A stretch of 64,000 nucleotides of DNA from NCBI GenBank assembly GCA_021927905.1, contig BLLK01000045.1, forward strand, positions 558,001 through 622,000. The letters run 5' to 3'. Under the pieces are notes generated by a model. That model was given only the letters and a program-made list of their open reading frames with translations. It was not told the origin of the DNA and ran no database searches. The first letter of the stretch is position 1. Every line of letters starts with the position of its first letter. The DNA is from Chaetoceros tenuissimus. Taxonomy: Eukaryota > Bacillariophyta > Thalassiosirophyceae > Chaetocerotales > Chaetocerotaceae. Position numbers and translations under genes: made by a program. Positions 8,143-19,901 of the stretch are shown one piece after another.

Positions 8143-11100
8143 ATGAAATTGACGTCTCTGCGGATACCAAAGAATGTCTGCACAGGTAATAGTCTACTTG
8201 TTTGTCAAAAAGGTGACGAAAGAGAAGTTTGCTCAAACATTCTAGTACAGCAACAAGCTTCTTCAATATCAGACTACCTGCCATTTTTGCAAAATCTGAT
8301 TTTCAAGAAGGAAACTTTTGTACCAGAAGATGGAAGAGTTAAAGAGTCGAGAAGCATAGATTGTCCACGTCTTGAGAGGCAACTTGAGAGAGAAATAGAT
8401 TGTAATCTCGTTTACAATCCCTTTCTCTCGTTCGAAGAGAAATGTAACAATCGACTTTCTGTAGATACTAATACACTCAAAGTTGAGAATCTACCCCAAG
8501 GAAAAGATAATATCCACTGTCTAGTCATAAAGATTGGGTATATTGATATTGTGAACCATCCCTTATTCCTTGAGGAAGAACGTTTGACTTCGAAAATTAG
8601 TGAACTTATTCAGTCATTACGAACTCTTGAGATGAAGAATGAGACAGAGTACTTGATTGAGAAATCTCTTGCAATCTCAAGTAGACTGGAGGAACTACTA
8701 AGAGGTAAACGAATATTTAGGCAAAACACTGTCGATTCATCATCCCAATCATCAATAAAGTATTTATACAAGGACCTTGTTTCCAATATTTCAAAAGTCA
8801 TATCCATTGAGAATACGTTTCACAATGCATTTTGCTCAATACTAAAGACATGGAAAAAAGTGATTGATATCAGGTCGAGGCAGGGATTCGATGCCACTTT
8901 TTTCAGCCTGCAAAAAGTTGAGTCAGAACCACTAGATGTTTGTAATGATTTGGGAGAAAAGTCGTCTTGTTTACTCGAAAGTCTCATGACGATTGTGAAT
9001 TTGTTTCGACAGAATGATGATGAGTTGAGTAAATGTACCATCAACAAATTGGAATCTCTAGAACATGAATTGGCTTTGATAGATTCAAACAAAAGTTCTC
9101 GATGCACTTTGTGTTTTGTACAAGATCAAGTGCTTTCACAAGTATCTATTGAAAATAAAGAGGAGGATAGGCGTAGAAAAGATATTGCGAAAGAAAGCTA
9201 CATCGTGAAGTTACTCGTGGATGGGAAGGTCATGAGTACCTCTTCTCGTTCATCGATTTGCATGCCTCAGTGGAAATTGCAGTTTCATCATCATGTCTCC
9301 TGCTATTTGAATAAGTTTTCACAAGTGTCTGTGGAAATACATCGAATCAAGAGTCTTGTAGGTGATAGAGTCATCGCAGAAATACCTCTCATCATTCCAT
9401 GCCAATCAGTGCATCCTGACGCATTGGGCTTATCTTCACCTATGACCGAAAGCTATTCTTTCAAATCTTCCAACATCAAAGAAAATCTATGTGGAATGAT
9501 TAATATTGAAACATCTTGGTCTTCTTCAAGTATCATTGATGCAACACGAGAGCCGATATTGCCAAGCACTGACAGTCAAACCAAAAGGATTGGAACCCAA
9601 TTATTGTACCGACCAGCATCAGGTACTTCAAATGAGAATGTTTCAAGCTCAATCATCGTTAGTAGTATGTCTATGGACTTTGGGATAGCAGGAAGTAGTT
9701 ATCGCAATCATGATAGGTTTGTTGAAGGAATAAGACACAATCTCATCAGACAGAAAGAACGAATGGCTGTAAAGACAGCGAAAATTCCTTTGGTTGAAAG
9801 TGATATTCCTGATAGCACTGTAAAGAGTGTTCTAGCTGATAGAAAGTCGAAATATAGATTTGATGATGTAAGTGGAATAGCAAAGCTTCCTTACACTTTT
9901 TAGTTTCAAACATACAAACAAGTTTTTCTCATTTCTACAGGATCTAGTTGAAAAAGCATGCAAAGAGCGTCCGCTATCAAGTACATTACAAGTAGCAGAA
10001 TATGTCATGCTTCTTCGTAGAGTCCAGCATTTGCAAACTAAGATGACTACAAAGAGAGACATGAAATTTGACTCATTTGTTTTTGACCAAAGTAGAATTG
10101 ATGCAGAAAAACAAAAGAATCAAGACTTTGTTTATCATTTGACTAAGATGATACCTCAAAAGAAGCGATTGCTGCTTTCGTCGTCAAATTACGATTCTTG
10201 TACATCTCGCAAAATGGCGTCAATAGACAAGAAATTCTTCACGTTGACGGTAGTTGAAGCAAGTAATTTACCTCGGAAAAATGATGAATCTCTGGACTCG
10301 TTCGATCTTGTTTCACCTCCAGCGATTCGAAGACTAAAGTCAGGTCTAGAATTTGCCCCTGCAGTTAAAAATACTTTTCATAGACCAAATTCAGGCATGA
10401 AGGAAGAAGTATCCAAGGGAATAATCATCCAAGTCAAGTTTGATGGAAAGTACTATACTACAAAAAGTGCTCATGGAATAAACCCTCTTTGGCAAGAAGC
10501 AATAGTCATACCTTACCCCGATACCTATGAAGGCTTACCAATCACCTCAGAGCTCACGAATAAGCTCAGTCTTGATATTTCACTTTTCGACCTTGTTGAA
10601 GTAGATGTCGGTGTGACAAATGGTGGTTACCTTGACGATGAATGCACAACTTTTACAGAGAAAAGATTCCTAGCAAATACTTCGATACCGCTGCTTCATT
10701 CGAAAAGACTGCAACAAAGTTTCTACTTGCAAATCCCTGATGTATTGTTTGGCTATTCTCGTGACTATGGGGGTGGTATTGTGCAAAGAGGAGATGAAGA
10801 AATGCAACTCAATCAAAGTCAAAACGAAAAGAAGAAGATGGCAAAAGTTTCTTTTCATATAAATACAGGTCCAAGTTGTCACCAGATAAATGAAATGGAA
10901 AAGATAAATGCAAGTATTCCGCTCACTAAAGAAGGGGAGAAAGTCAGGAAATGGCAAAGTAGTTTTCAGTCTCGCTTCGAAAATAGAATGCACAAGATTT
11001 TTTACTATAATTCTCATGGAGAAATTGTTTTAGTAAAGAAGTTGCTTCAAATCCAAGAGCCGCCACCAGAATGTAAGGGATCGCGTCATCAATGTGCTTA

Positions 11101-12060
11101 CTTTGTAAGCCTTTTACCTTCAATAGACACCTGGAATTCGTTTGCAAATGAAGAGGATGTTGACCTTTGCCTGAGCTCTCAACAATGTCTAGACGTTGGA
11201 GCAGCAAATTCCATCACTCGAGCTGTGATCCTTGCAAACTATTTCATGTGCATCAGTAGAGAAACAAATGAAGAATACAATGTGTATTTAGTGTTTGGGA
11301 GGTCTCTGACGGAAGGAAACACGGTAAGAATTTGAGCACATGACGCATTTCTCGTTTTTACTTTTTCTGATATAATGTCATGCAGGTATTTGTAATGACA
11401 AAGTCAACACAATCAGAACCGCAATTATGGAGTCCATCCACAGGACGTTGCTTTTCTCCAAACACAAAAATGGCATTTCAGACTCATGTTGTGGTATCCA
11501 CAAGCAATATTTTTGGAAATGTGCAGGCGACCACCAATCTTTCGAGAGTTGACTTTAACTTTCAAAATATAAAGAAATGGCTACCGTTAGACCGCCTTAG
11601 TTCCCCAGAAGAAAATACGCCAGGTCCTCTACAAGAAACTTACTTGCAGTATAGAGAACCGGATGAAGTTGTTGCAATGGCCATTGAAACCGAAATTACA
11701 GATGCAATCAAAACGTCAATTCGAAATCTACGTCGCATGACCTCAATTTTCAACTATAATATTCCAAAAAGATTGGGAACAGAGTTGGAGGAACTTGAAT
11801 ATATTCATAGGCATGGATTGCCTATCCCAAGTACTTCTGACTACCATCGGATTATCGAAAGCCTTTGTAATGGCAAAAGTATCTATGGATTTTCTCTTCA
11901 TTTTTCATACACTTCTGTCGAAAAAATTGTCAGTGAGATTGAAGCTACATACATTTATGAAACATTACATCCGTCGGTTGAATTCAGTCTTGTAGTTCGT
12001 GTATTTCCCTATGCTAACAACCTGTATTCCGTACGAGTTCTTTTACTGAGGCTGACCTAA
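8143..12060 (+). CDS. CC2D2A: CC2D2A homologue (coiled-coil and C2 domain protein of the ciliary transition zone)
   Basis: Three exons join in frame: 8143-9867, 9941-11323 and 11386-12060, all phase 0, giving 1259 residues. Exon 1 has coiled-coil-prone and Ser-rich stretches, then a CC2D2A N-terminal C2-like region (YIVKLLVDGKV to AEIPLIIPC). Exon 2 has a C2 domain (FTLTVVEASNLP, IIIQVKFDGKYYTTKS, PLWQEAIVIPYP). The end of exon 2 and exon 3 match the CC2D2A transglutaminase-like tail: SITRAVILANYFMC, VYLVFGRSLTEG, WSPSTGRCFS, and the final GFSLHFSYTS plus VFPYANNLYSVRVLLL. In animals this protein sits in the transition-zone MKS/B9 complex. The frame is open upstream to 8092. A possible extra first exon (ATG at 7993, intron 8013-8102) would add 20 residues in frame. 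The protein is a little shorter than the human one. Confidence 0.85.
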
Positions 12061-12080
12061 ATCTAACCCTCAAGTCATTT

Positions 12081-12287
12081 TTATTTAAATGAAATATTTT
12101 TTCGCTTTCCTTTTGCACTCCTATCTCTAAGCACATACTTCAATCCATAACTACTGTAAGCAACAATAGGGTCATCTCTGCAAACTCTTTTCCTGCCAGA
12201 AATTTTCGACGTGATTTTGTCTCTGATGGCTTGGTCAGTCTTTCCCCCAAACTTTTCAGGGTGCTTCTTTTTCAAATAAGCAACCAT
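12081..12287 (-). CDS. Small basic open frame, possible gene fragment
   Basis: A 68-residue frame from the ATG at 12287 is Lys/Arg-rich (KKKHPEKFGGKTD, ISGRKRVCRDDP). The same frame stays open without ATG for about another 30 codons toward 12380 (KFDGRPVLLRYPFDQ). It looks coding in composition but has no recognised domain. It ends 21 nt past the convergent CC2D2A stop. It may be a last exon whose upstream exons I cannot place, or a relic. Confidence 0.35.
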   Translation of the reverse strand: MVAYLKKKHPEKFGGKTDQAIRDKITSKISGRKRVCRDDPIVAYSSYGLKYVLRDRSAKGKRKNISFK

Positions 12288-12659
12288 ATCTTCAATTATT
12301 TTATATCGAATGCTGTCGAGATCAATTTGGTCAAACGGGTAACGTAGAAGTACTGGTCTCCCATCAAACTTTTCTCGAAGCCTTACTTACATCATTTCTC
12401 TGTTGAGCATAGATTCCAATCTTCTCTTTTTCAATACTACTCGTACATTATAATGATCAGTAGAGATGTCGAACGGCGATTCTTCATAAATTTCTCACTA
12501 TCTCTCCAAGTCAGTGGGTTACCAGCAGGGAATAGGGTATGTTAGTGACAATAAAGCCCACGTGAAAGAGCTTTCTAGCATGATATAATCAGCTCTCCGT
12601 AGAATTTTATTTTAACCTTTCTACTTCTACGATTGGTATTTTCAGACATTATTTTCACC
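12288..12659. other. Spacer, no clear gene
   Basis: Apart from the upstream extension of the small basic frame (to about 12380), I see no gene. A short sequence beginning TACGATTGGTATTT is repeated at 12628-12641 and 12661-12674 close to the 3' end of the HMA gene. Confidence 0.5.
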
Positions 12660-14707
12660 CTACGATTGGTATTTCCAGATACCATTTTCTCCTGCCCTAT
12701 TTGAATCTGTATCGGAAAATTCTGCTCGCTCATTATTCGAATTAGACATTCTCTTCATCAATTCATGTTGATCGACTTGATTATTTAAATTTCTTGAGAA
12801 TACCTGCTGTTGCTGTTGCTGCTGCTGCATATCATGTTGCATCATTTGCTGCTGCTGAATATCATTCTGTCTTTGATTCATATACATGAACTGCATCTGT
12901 TGACTTTGAGATAATTGCTGCTGATCTTCATAATTATGCATTCTTTGTGAATTGCTTCCATCTTGCATTTGCATCCCTTGCATCATAAATGGAATTTGCT
13001 GCTGTTGTTGTTGCTGCTGCCAAGAAGCAAGCATTGGCGCTGATGGAAATGATCCATGGGCATATTGAGCATTAGTAGCATTACCAGAATTCAGTGAAGA
13101 TAGATTCATAGAAGAAATACTCTGTGGAGTATTTTGCTCCATATTCTGTTGTTGAGCAGTATCGTTCATGTAGTACCTCAGGTCGGACATTCCGTTCATG
13201 TTGTTGTTCTGGCCAGCATACATTTGATTTCTAGAAGAAAGTCCGTCTACTTGTTGTTGCTGATTGTTCTTTTGAGCAGCACATCCACAGCCACCACATT
13301 TGCAATTTGGTCCGCAACTGCAAGGTAGTCCGTATTTCTTTCCACAACCTCCCATGAAATCTTTAACTTGTTCTTGTCTAACATCGAATGCCTCGAAAAT
13401 CCTTCTATTCATTTGCGAGTGGCGGGCGCAATCTCTCCGGAGAATGCCATTATCAGGGCAGCTGCAGAATAAAGTCCAGTCGAAAACATCTTTTGCATCT
13501 GTTGCAGCGACTACATCAAACGCAGTCATCAGAGCACCTAAATCAAGTGCAGCCCCACTGGATGGATCTACAATACCCATCTCCTTTGGATTAGCATCAT
13601 AGCCCACAAGTCGAAGATTTTCTTTTGCTTCGTAAGCAATCCTCTTCGCATCAGATGATCGCTCTATCTTCAATATTACCATCTCTAACTGTCTATCTGC
13701 TGCCGCATCTAAGAGGCCTTTGACAGGAGATGGCGAGCCATTTACTCCTTTCAAAACAGTTTCAATAATTTTCACACAGTGGTCACAAGTGATACCATGA
13801 ATACTCTAAAAAAGAATATTGAGTTAGTCAAAATCATTGCAAAGGTACAATTGAAAATATTTGTACATACCATGGCAATTTGAATATCTCCAGTGTGTGA
13901 AACAAAAACTACCGGAGTTTTATTTGGATCACCATATTTCTTACTATCTATGGCCATGTTGTTCCCAGAATAAATGGAGGCAGGTAAAGACACACTGGCG
14001 GTCTCAGAACAGCAGCCTGGGCGGGAAGATAGCTTCTCTGATCCAAAGTTTTGATTTTGATACATCATATCATAGCCATTACTTGGTGTATTGTCCAATT
14101 CCATCATTCGTGGATTAATGCTCATCATAGGAGATACTTCTTCATCCTTCTTTTTCATAGTTTTTATCTTGATTCCGCCCTTCTCCGCTTCTTTAATTCT
14201 TTTGTTTAGTGTTCTAGGAGGCTGCTCTCCATCATTCATAACCATACTGAAAGCTAAATTGAAGAAATGTCTAGTATACCCTTCAACCACAGGAATCATT
14301 TTTTCCGTCCTCAAAGCAGTTTTAGCAGAACTAGATTCACCTTTGCGGCGATGTTGCCACCACGTTCTCAAAGTACTCAAACCTACACTGATGTCTTCTT
14401 CGTTTGCATCTGGTCCTAACCATGGTGTGATGATAGCCTGGACAAAAGGATGAAGGAGACCTGTTCTAGGAAGTGCTTCATAGGGGTAGTAAACTGTCTT
14501 CCCTGCTAAATCTTCTACAGCTATTGCTGCTTTGTCGACGTCTTTCAAGCGATCATCGTCTGTTAGTGGGTGATCTATTGGATCTAAATCTGTCGCAGTT
14601 GAAGTATTAAGAACTACAGGGTCGATTCCACCTAGGTGAGACCATGCTCGATATGCACCTTCAAAAATGGAGGTGCGGTGCTCAAACTCTCCTCTACGCC
14701 TAGACAT
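12660..14707 (-). CDS. HMA-domain protein with Cys-rich metal-binding cluster and polyQ tail
   Basis: Two exons, 14707-13871 and 13805-12660, join across a 65-nt GTATGT...AG intron in phase 0, giving 660 residues. The splice restores a heavy-metal-associated domain: strand FVSHTGDIQIAM at the end of exon 1, then GITCDHCVKII with the CxxC pair at Cys286/Cys289, and the rest to GYDANP (about 350). A second Cys region follows: FCSCPDNG (about 392-399), CARH, and a dense cluster KYGLPCSCGPNCKCGGCGC (436-454) reminiscent of metallothionein-like copper or zinc sites. The last 200 residues are Gln- and Met-rich with several polyQ runs. The N-terminal 200 residues (start MSRRRGEFEH) are unrecognised. 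There is no membrane segment, so it is not a P-type ATPase. A soluble metal sensor, chaperone or metal-responsive regulator is plausible; this is inference. Confidence 0.85.
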
Positions 14708-15482
14708 ATCTGAAAGATGAAACGTCTAATCTTCAACTAGCTTTGATTAGTCTAGAATGTGTAAGTATGGATTTTAAGATATGAAGAAGATTCAGAAAAA
14801 GAACTGTGTGAGCCGTACCTATGAGCTGTTGTCGTTGTTGTTATGGTTAGATGTGCAAAGTTGTAAAAAAATGTATGAAAGGTTTTTGAATGTCAATCGA
14901 CACGAGTACGGCACAAGTACATACTTACATGAGTTCCTTTCTAACTTGAAACTCCGACATAGTATGACTATGATATTTTTCCACATAAAATTGCATTAAA
15001 CTAGAAGATTGTTTCCTTCTCCTCCTCCCAGTGATGATGCTGTTCCAAATTGAAAATGAAATCAACCTCGATATTTCAAATAATTGATGTATCAGATTTC
15101 GAAAAATCATTAAAACTTTGTTAATTTATTTCACTTGCTTGATGCAGAATCGGAATAGCTTGGATAATAACAACTGAAAAAAGAAAGAAAGGGAGAAGAT
15201 GGAAGGATAGATTTTTGGCTTCTCATAGAGTGCGGGTACTCTATCTAGCTAGAGAGTACGTACATAGTACTCCCACCATCCAGGGAGGGAAGAGGTGCTG
15301 TCGGAACTAATAATACAGTAGGACTAGCCTAGCTAGGTATCTTTTACCTACCTTCCTTTTTTATCACAAATACAACACGGAGCAACTACTTTGCTTCTAC
15401 ATTATTTGGATATAGAATATTATTTAGAGGTGACCAGACTAGAGCAGTCTCGTGCAACTTATATCAACCCATTTCTTTCAGA
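14708..15482. promoter_or_regulatory. Divergent promoter region between HMA gene and cyclophilin
   Basis: Both flanking genes start at the edges of this 775-bp spacer and run outward. It contains an imperfect hairpin with arms GTACTCT and AGAGTAC at 15236-15259 within a patch rich in CTAGCTAG and GTAC words. No gene is evident. Confidence 0.4.
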
Positions 15483-16448
15483 ATGACACCTGTCTCCAAA
15501 TCCTTTGGATTCATTTTCCTCTTGGTGGTTGCACTTGTATCTCAGGCTTTTGCGCAACAAGCAGATGACGGGTTCTCACTCACACTAGTGAACCAACTTC
15601 CCGAACCAGTAGTGGTTCATTGGGAATCCTTGGATGGTAAACGTGTACCACAACATGATGATGTTGTACCAGGAAAAGGTGGAGAAATCTCAATCAAGAC
15701 TTCACCACATCATATTTTTTCTTATGATTATGGTGGACATCGGCATTATGTGACGGCACCTACCTTGGAGCAGGTAGCTATGGAACCAAACAGAAACCCT
15801 GTCATTATTCTTACAGCTGAAAAGACAGAAATTCTTGTTGACTGTATGGTAACTTCTCATGGCCGAAAGAAGGCAAACATCCCATTGAGAATCAGAGTAA
15901 TTCCTTGGTGGAGTCCTAGAGGTGCAACTAGATTTCTTGATCTAGTGCGAGCAGGGTACTATAATGAGGTAGCTCTTCATCGTTCCGTGCCAAATTTCTT
16001 GACTCAATTTGGAATTTCAAGTAATGTTGAACTTAGACAGAAATTTCTAAATCAGAGAATTTACGACGATCCTCTACCTAGACAGACCAACTTCTCAAGA
16101 ATCATGTTCCAACCTGGTTTTATGTCCTTTGCTGGAAGTGGAGATAACAGTAGAACAACTGAAGTATTTATTGTGCAGCCTGGTACCACACAGAGACAGT
16201 TAAATCATTTTGGCACCAATTCATGGGAGACACCTTTTGGTTTGGTCGATTTTGTAGAGGAAACTCCTGTTCCTGATTTCTATTCATATGGTGATATCCA
16301 GCCTTTTGGAGAGGGTCCAGACCCAGCTAAAATTTATGAAGACAATGGATATGATTACTTGAAGCAAAATTTCCCCAAAATGGATATCATTCAGCAGTGT
16401 AATGTGATTGAAATCAGTGCAGAAGATGTTGGAGGAGGAGATCTTTAG
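15483..16448 (+). CDS. Secreted divergent cyclophilin-type peptidyl-prolyl isomerase
   Basis: A 321-residue open frame starts at the ATG at 15483 with a clear signal peptide (about 1-24, cleavage after AFA). Residues 30-115 form a beta-rich N-terminal domain (LTLVNQLPEPVVVHWES, GGEISIKTSP) that I do not recognise with certainty. The VHL-like beta domain is one possibility. The cyclophilin fold follows from about 125: IPLRIRVIPWWSPRGATRFLDLV, VALHRSVPNFLTQFGIS (the family has HRVVPGFMIQGG), FAGSGDNSRTTEVFIV (family MANAGPNTNGSQFFI). The catalytic Arg and the Phe and Gln of the first motif are kept, but the second motif is altered, so isomerase activity is uncertain. No ER-retention signal is seen at the end (GGGDL). 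Confidence 0.85.
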   Translation: MTPVSKSFGFIFLLVVALVSQAFAQQADDGFSLTLVNQLPEPVVVHWESLDGKRVPQHDDVVPGKGGEISIKTSPHHIFSYDYGGHRHYVTAPTLEQVAMEPNRNPVIILTAEKTEILVDCMVTSHGRKKANIPLRIRVIPWWSPRGATRFLDLVRAGYYNEVALHRSVPNFLTQFGISSNVELRQKFLNQRIYDDPLPRQTNFSRIMFQPGFMSFAGSGDNSRTTEVFIVQPGTTQRQLNHFGTNSWETPFGLVDFVEETPVPDFYSYGDIQPFGEGPDPAKIYEDNGYDYLKQNFPKMDIIQQCNVIEISAEDVGGGDL

Positions 16449-16883
16449 GTTTTCGACCAAGTTCAATCTGGGGAAACAAATAATTTTTATTTACATTCAT
16501 TATAAAAATAACTATTCTTTGCAATTATGCTTGGTTTTATGTTGTCATCCCATCTTCATCGATATTGATCGAAATATATTTATCAATGATTTTCCTCTTC
16601 TGACCACAATTCTCGTAAGTATGTCCACGTACTGTGAAAGAAAAGGATCATAAAAGGCCATTTTTTCGACTTTCTCTGATTTGATTGGATGTCATCACCT
16701 GTGTGGATCTTCGAAGAACAACGTTTTTGCCCGAACTTTCACACCTCACTACTTCTCACGCAGCTACCAGTACTTTCATTACCACAACAAACTTACACAT
16801 CAGAATTTAAACTAATGAACTACAGAATAGTAGTGAAAATAAACCGTATAGATTAAAAAGAGAGTCATAGACCCAGTAGCACC
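16449..16883. other. Spacer upstream of the isochorismatase gene
   Basis: No gene is visible. The interval should hold the 3' end of the cyclophilin transcript and the promoter of the next plus-strand gene. No strong motif stands out. Confidence 0.4.
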
Positions 16884-18165
16884 ATGATAGCAGGAAAGGA
16901 AGAAAAGAGCAAGGCTCCAGCTTCATCAGATGAAGAATTACTTAATCACAATCACTACAATGAGCTACGCATGAACAAACCTCTGTATTGTCCCTCCACT
17001 GGAGCAGAAATAGAGCAGCAGGGAACAGAACAACAAATCGAACGCATACCTTTATCAGCTGGATCAACGGCCTTACTTATTGTTGACGTTCAACCAGGTA
17101 AGTAACATGAGCACATGCTTCTTATATTCTCATTGGATATGTATTCTGCCATAACGTTCGATGATTCTCATTTTTCCACATCTATTCAAATAGAGTATTG
17201 GACCGACTGTCCTTCAGTTCGTAAAGATTTTCCACACTTTGAGGAAAACTTAGCGCTTACTATTGAAATCGCGAGGAAACAAAAGGCCAAAATCATTTGG
17301 GTGAGGGCAGACTATAGGAAACATCATAGGTGAGTTTTTCGTTCTGAAAGATACACATGTACAATTGACCTGCTTTCAAACATCCAATATTCTCATTTTT
17401 CTATCTGTAACAGTCCTTGGCTTACTCAGTTTGAGCGTCTTCGAGGAAAAAAGGCAGATGTGACAGTTGAATTGCCTTGTGAACCAGAAAGTGATGAGTT
17501 TGCCTGGGAGAGCTTTGCCACTCCTGAAGGCGGAGAAACTGTAATTGCGAAATCATCTTGGTCGTCTACAAGTAACACTGCATTGATGGATATACTTCGT
17601 GTCTCTGGTATCGATACTGTTTTAGTTTGTGGTCTTATTACATCAGTTTGTGTACAACATAGTGCTTTTGGTGTATTTGAAGCTGGATATCGTACACTTT
17701 TGGTTGAAGATGCCTGTGGTGACAGGGGAATGGGTAGGTCACTTTAATTGTATTTCATGAGCTCATGAGAGTTTTGATTACATTTCATGAATCTAACACC
17801 TTTCGCTTCTTGTTACAGCGCGCCATGAGGCAGCTTTAGCTTTATATGGGGGTTACATGTATGAACTTATTACATCAAAAGAATTAGCAGATCCAGTCAA
17901 AGGACTACAAAAAGCAAAGCCGGTGTGGATCACAATGGATGACGTGAAAGGAAAAAAACGATCCAATTCAAATGAGTCAACAAATAGAATTCAAACTTAT
18001 ATCACTTCGAGCAAAAGGGCTAGGAGTTCTTCTGACCAGAGTACTGATACTCCTAGTGAGCGCAGTAGTTTTGATGAATACGAAAGACCCAATAAAAAAA
18101 TTGTGAGTGAAATTAATGTTGTTGAATCAAGTACGAGTATTGTGTCTCTTTTGAAAAATGAGTAG
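16884..18165 (+). CDS. Isochorismatase-family (cysteine) hydrolase
   Basis: Four exons, 16884-17097, 17194-17329, 17414-17733 and 17819-18165, join through GT-AG introns to give 338 residues. The fold is continuous across the joins: STALLIVDVQPG with the catalytic Asp, EYWTDCPSVRKDFP, KIIWVRADYR, ETVIAKSSWSS with the catalytic Lys, and DTVLVCGLITSVCVQHSA with the nucleophilic Cys, then DACGDRG and ARHEAALALYGG. The Asp-Lys-Cys triad is intact. Members hydrolyse isochorismate, nicotinamide or related amides, and the substrate cannot be told from the sequence. The N-terminal 55 residues and the C-terminal 75 residues (Ser-, Lys- and Arg-rich, KGKKRSNSNE) are extensions absent from bacterial members. 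No targeting signal is obvious. Confidence 0.9.
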
Positions 18166-18947
18166 AGGCCGCCGACCGCCGACGTTGAGAAAAATGCCAT
18201 GCAAACATTGATAGAAATACGTGGACTAAAAAAAGTAACTTAAAAAAATATTTTCAATACGTACCTTGGACATTTTTATTTTGAAAAGAATACATGAAAA
18301 TATTGTTATGGATGTACTTTCAAGAATTATCAGTTGTAATCAATATCAATTTTGCCTAAGTTGAGGTATTTATTACGCAAGTCTTCTTGGAGTGGTTTTA
18401 CGTATTTATGGGGCCTTTTTTCAAAAAACTAAAAAAACAACTTGGAAAAGACCCAACTCAATAGATTTAAGTACTCCATACTCCTAGCATATTGCTTATA
18501 ACTCATGTTTCATTTTATTGATTCGAATTTTTATTTTTCGTTTTGTGAGAATCACATTTCTTTCTACTTTCCAATCCGTCTTGACAGAATGTTGGAAATG
18601 TCCTACAAAAGAGCACCACATACGTACTGATAATCGGAAACGGGACTATGATAATAATTCAAATTCATACGAAATTTTACACTGTACCAACAGCCCCAAC
18701 ATGCTCATCCAAGAGAAGAAGCATCCTATTTTTGGTAGAGACGTATTGTAGCATGCATTTCCCAAAAGCGTCAGTATAGTTGCTTCCTAAAGATTTATTT
18801 TATAAAATAAATCTATATAAAATGTACTCTCATAAAACTTGGAATGGAATAAATATCGATGATACTCAGACTTCATTCAAAAAGCTGAATATTCTGATAT
18901 CGAAATGAGATGTTCTCACAAAGTCTCTATTAGTCTACAAATGTTTT
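18166..18947. other. Convergent 3' spacer
   Basis: Two genes end into this 782-bp stretch from opposite sides. I see no gene in it. Its notable feature is a perfect 24-bp palindrome at 18791-18814. Confidence 0.5.
18791..18814. terminator. Perfect 24-bp palindrome, candidate two-way polyadenylation signal
   Basis: The site starts AGATTTATTT and is its own reverse complement over 24 bp, so it shows AATAAA on both strands. It lies between two convergent genes, which is where a shared cleavage and polyadenylation region would be expected. It is 134 bp from one stop codon but over 600 bp from the other, so use by the plus gene is less likely. Confidence 0.4.
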
Positions 18948-19901
18948 TCATCTAGTTGATTGACTCGCACATGACATATCTGCAAAATTTAATAATGTCG
19001 ATGCATCTGTATGAGTAGGATTAGATCCAAAAGAGGATTCTTGAACTGTAGAAGAAGATGTACTTCCATCATTGAGACCATTATCTGTTTGATTTGACTT
19101 TCTCTTGGCCGTTACAAAGCCTTGTTTTTCATACGTTTTCTTACTCTCCCTATAAAAAGCTATAATTTCTACCCTGAGCATTTTTGTTGTAATATCGGCC
19201 CTTTCCCATTTTGGTGTGGGTCTTGGTGATTTCGGTTGTCTAACTTTGCATTCGTGTAAAATATCTATTGGTGTATTCCCTAAACTATCACGAACATACA
19301 TGGCTAAAGGTGCAGCTTGAAATAGATCCGCCATAGCAAATGAAGCATTACTGAATTCGTTTTGGTTCATGCTCACAATTGAATTTTTGTCATCATGTCC
19401 AGATGATTCATGGGCTTCCGAGAAAGAATGCGACGAGATTGAAAAGCCTTCATCATTCATGAACATCTCTAGCTCCTCGGGCCTCGGATAACATATATAT
19501 GTGATTAAATGATGCAGAGGTGTTCGTTTTGACTTATCCACCATGTTCGCAGAAGCACCATTATCAATTTGGAGGAGTAATTGAATTATTTCGAGAGATG
19601 ACCCGCGACAAGCACAGGTTATATGTAAAGGAGTCATACCGTGTAAATCTGTGTGGGAGGCTAACTCTGGATTCAATTCTAATATAACTTCTATAATGGA
19701 AAATGGAGCATCGTGCACAATGGCAAGACTTAATATTGAGACAGGTGACTGAGAACTTTGTAACACTGACTGGAGACCCTTCCTCTTCTTCCCTTTGCTT
19801 TTTGAGATTAAATGGAGAACTTTGTCCCACTTCTTGCTTTCAATCAGCTTTTCTATTTCCCTATATGTTGCTTGTGGAGATCTCCGCGATATTATGTCCA
19901 T
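18948..19901 (-). CDS. Ankyrin-repeat protein
   Basis: A 317-residue open frame starts at the ATG at 19901. The N-terminal helix pair (REIEKLIESKKWDKVLHLI) is followed by ankyrin-type repeats at about residues 50-135: SILSLAIVHDAPFSIIEVILELNP, GMTPLHITCACRGSSLEIIQLLL and KRTPLHHLITYIC, with the TPLH signature twice. A later weak repeat reads GNTPIDILHECK (about 205-220). The C-terminal 100 residues are polar and Ser/Thr-rich. There is no signal peptide or membrane segment. This compact ankyrin type is common in diatoms; partner and function are unknown. Confidence 0.85.
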   Translation of the reverse strand: MDIISRRSPQATYREIEKLIESKKWDKVLHLISKSKGKKRKGLQSVLQSSQSPVSILSLAIVHDAPFSIIEVILELNPELASHTDLHGMTPLHITCACRGSSLEIIQLLLQIDNGASANMVDKSKRTPLHHLITYICYPRPEELEMFMNDEGFSISSHSFSEAHESSGHDDKNSIVSMNQNEFSNASFAMADLFQAAPLAMYVRDSLGNTPIDILHECKVRQPKSPRPTPKWERADITTKMLRVEIIAFYRESKKTYEKQGFVTAKRKSNQTDNGLNDGSTSSSTVQESSFGSNPTHTDASTLLNFADMSCASQSTR

